This document shows positions 56,127 to 64,000 of a stretch of DNA of 64,000 nt, one piece after another (position 1 is the stretch's first letter; every line of letters starts with the position of its first letter). The notes under the pieces were generated by a model, which was not told the DNA's origin, ran no database searches, and saw only the letters and a list, made by a program, of their open reading frames with translations. The DNA lies in NCBI GenBank assembly GCA_020721065.1, contig DYNM01000001.1, positions 1-64,000 of the forward strand, written 5' to 3'. The translations under genes and the position numbers were made by a program. The stretch comes from Thiocystis violascens (lineage in GTDB: Bacteria; Pseudomonadota; Gammaproteobacteria; Chromatiales; Chromatiaceae).

Positions 56127-56274
56127 TACGGTCGAATGTGCGCATTGATTCAACCCCCCATTTTTCGCGTGTATCAAGGCAATGCACTTAATAAATTGGT
56201 ACGCGACTCGCTGGCGGGTCGTTCGTCATCCCTGACTCACTCCCAAGAAAAAATACTCCGAGTCCATTTCAGCA

Positions 56275-58052
<1,778 letters not shown>

Positions 58053-58056
58053 TGTT

Positions 58057-59620
58057 ATGCAGTTGACGCTTTGGAGCTACGAAGGCCCGCCACACATCGG
58101 CGCGATGCGGATTGTCACCTCGATGACCGGGGTGCATTTGGTGTTACACGCGCCGCAGGGCGATACCTACGCCGATTTGCTGTTCACGATGATCGAGCGA
58201 CGCAGCCAGCGTCCGCCGGTCAGCTACACCAGTTTTCAAGCGCGGGAGCTGGGCGGTGACACGGCCGAATTGGTCAAGCGCACGATTCAAGAGACGTTTG
58301 ATCGCTGTCGTCCGCAGTTGATTTTGGTTGGTGAATCCTGCACGGCGGAGTTGATTCAGGATCAGCCGGGCGCATTGGCGCAGGGCATGGAGCTGCCGAT
58401 TCCGGTGCTGGCGCTGGAACTGCCGGCTTACACCCGCAAAGAAAATTGGGGCGCGAGCGAAACCTTTTATCAATTGGTGCGCGGACTGCTGAAAAGCCGC
58501 GTCCCTGCGCCGGGCACAGAACGGGAATTGCGCCACGCGGGAGCGCGTCCGCTGGCAAATCTGCTCGGCCCGACGGCGCTGGGTTTTCGCTGCCGCGATG
58601 ATGTGGTAGAAATCACACGGTTGTTGGAATCAATTGGCGTGGGCGTCAACGTGGTCGCGCCGCTCGGTGCCAGCCCGCAAGACGTGCTGCGCTTACCAGA
58701 AGCGGATTTCAACGTTTGCCTGTATCCTGAAATCGTCGATCAAACGTGCGACTGGTTGCGGCGCAGTTTTGGGCAACCAACGATCAAAACGGTGCCAATT
58801 GGCATCGGTGCGATCCATGATTTTATTGCTGAAATTGGGCGCGTCGCAGGCATTGATGTCGGCACAACCGCTGCGCCGTCTTCAGCGAGACTGGCGTGGC
58901 ATTCGCGTTCGGTGGATTCGACTTATCTCACCGGCAAGCGCGTATTTATCTTTGGTGACGCGACTCATGCCGTTGCCGCAGCGCGGATGGCGAGCGAGGA
59001 GTTAGGTTTTACTGTCGTCGGTTTGGGCACTTACGCCCGTGAGTTTGCGCGGGAAGTGCGCGAGGCCGCCAAGCGGTACGGCGTGGAGCCGTTGATTACT
59101 GATGATTATTTGGAAGTCGAGGCGCAAGTTGCACAAGCGCATCCTGAGCTGGTGTTGGGAACGCAGATGGAGCGCCATATTGCCAAGCGGCTCGGTGTGC
59201 CCTGCGCGGTGATTTCCGCGCCAGCGCATGTTCAAGATTTTCCCGCCCGTTATGCGCCGCAGATGGGTTTTGAAGGCGCAAATGTAATCTTTGATACTTG
59301 GGTGCATCCGTTGATGATGGGACTTGAGGAACATTTGATTACGATGTTTCGGGAAGATTTCGAGTTTCACGAAGGAGCAGCACCGTCGCATCTCGGCGGC
59401 AGCAAGATGGCTCAACCCGGCGCGGAGTCTGCGTTGGCAATTGATGATTCCATCGCGCCGACTGCGGTTGAGACTGATGCGGCAGTGATGACCTGGGCAG
59501 TGGACGCTGAACAAGAATTGAAAAAGATCCCGTTTTTTGTGCGTGGCAAGGCGCGGCGCAATACCGAACGCTTCGCTCAAGAACGCGGAATCCTCACCAT
59601 TACCGTGGAGACGCTCTACG

Positions 59621-59646
<26 letters not shown>
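58057..59646 (+). CDS. bchB: Light-independent protochlorophyllide reductase subunit B
   Basis: The second DPOR catalytic subunit, 529 residues from the ATG at 58057. The start [19 protein letters not shown] is canonical and Asp36 (HAPQGD), the unusual fourth ligand of the NB-cluster, is present. Further marks: [51 protein letters not shown] and the C-terminal DPOR B domain ([20 protein letters not shown], then [13 protein letters not shown]). Its 3' end overlaps the bchH start by 26 bp. Confidence 0.96.

Positions 59647-64000
<4,354 letters not shown>

Overview
The window looks like a chromosomal segment of an anoxygenic phototrophic gammaproteobacterium (purple-sulfur-bacterium type). Housekeeping order supports this: recA-recX-alaS-lysC-csrA-tRNA-Ser and a ribBA-ribH-nusB-thiL operon are typical of Gammaproteobacteria. 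The right end is the edge of a photosynthesis gene cluster with purple-bacterial gene order (ppsR-bchG-bchP divergent from bchF-bchN-bchB-bchH-bchL). A PEP-CTERM protein, PtsP, PsiE, RppH and O2-independent ubiquinone genes (ubiUV) fit as well. Species cannot be named from the sequence alone.

Layout. 1-540: decayed IS607-type resolvase, an inverted-repeat end and tRNA-Leu. 0.7-4.1 kb: riboflavin, NusB and ThiL genes, ending in a small Kunitz/BPTI-like lipoprotein. 4.1-20.7 kb: housekeeping genes (mltD, yceF-type maf, a chemoreceptor, an RRM protein, rhlE, H-NS, queA, purN-purM, a CDP-alcohol transferase, wrbA, a HAD phosphatase, rppH, ptsP), a secreted orphan and a second tRNA-Leu. 20.8-27.5 kb: rnr-rlmB followed by bchO and a tcuA/tcuB (CobZ-like) pair, a phototrophy-linked outpost away from the main cluster. 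27.6-32.3 kb: purC-fpr, metF, sucD-sucC. 32.4-33.5 kb: two eroded toxin-antitoxin modules and twin terminators. 33.5-36.9 kb: PEP-CTERM protein, hemE, tatC. 37.0-40.6 kb: a dynamin-like GTPase gene broken by a 115-bp MITE and two further lesions, with a zinc-ribbon/DUF1566 partner. 40.8-45.3 kb: yhcC, ubiU-ubiV, and ahcY under an SAH riboswitch. 45.5-52.3 kb: the recA-to-csrA block, psiE and tRNAs. 52.3-64.0 kb: photosynthesis cluster, running off the right edge inside bchL.

How the genes work together. HemE supplies the porphyrin pathway. BchH (with BchI/D outside the window, and BchO) begins the Mg branch. BchL/N/B form the dark-operative protochlorophyllide reductase and BchF hydrates the 3-vinyl group. 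BchG attaches the prenyl tail and BchP reduces it. PpsR is the presumed redox/light repressor acting on the ppsR/bchF intergenic region, where a TGT-N12-ACA site and a sigma70-like promoter can be read. UbiU/UbiV make ubiquinone without oxygen, as anaerobic phototrophic electron flow requires.

The most unusual items are a Kunitz-fold lipoprotein that has lost exactly the two cysteines of one disulfide while keeping a trypsin-inhibitor-like P1 Arg; a small family of mobile inverted-repeat elements, one of which killed a dynamin-like GTPase gene; and a RibBA whose GTP cyclohydrolase half has lost its zinc ligands.
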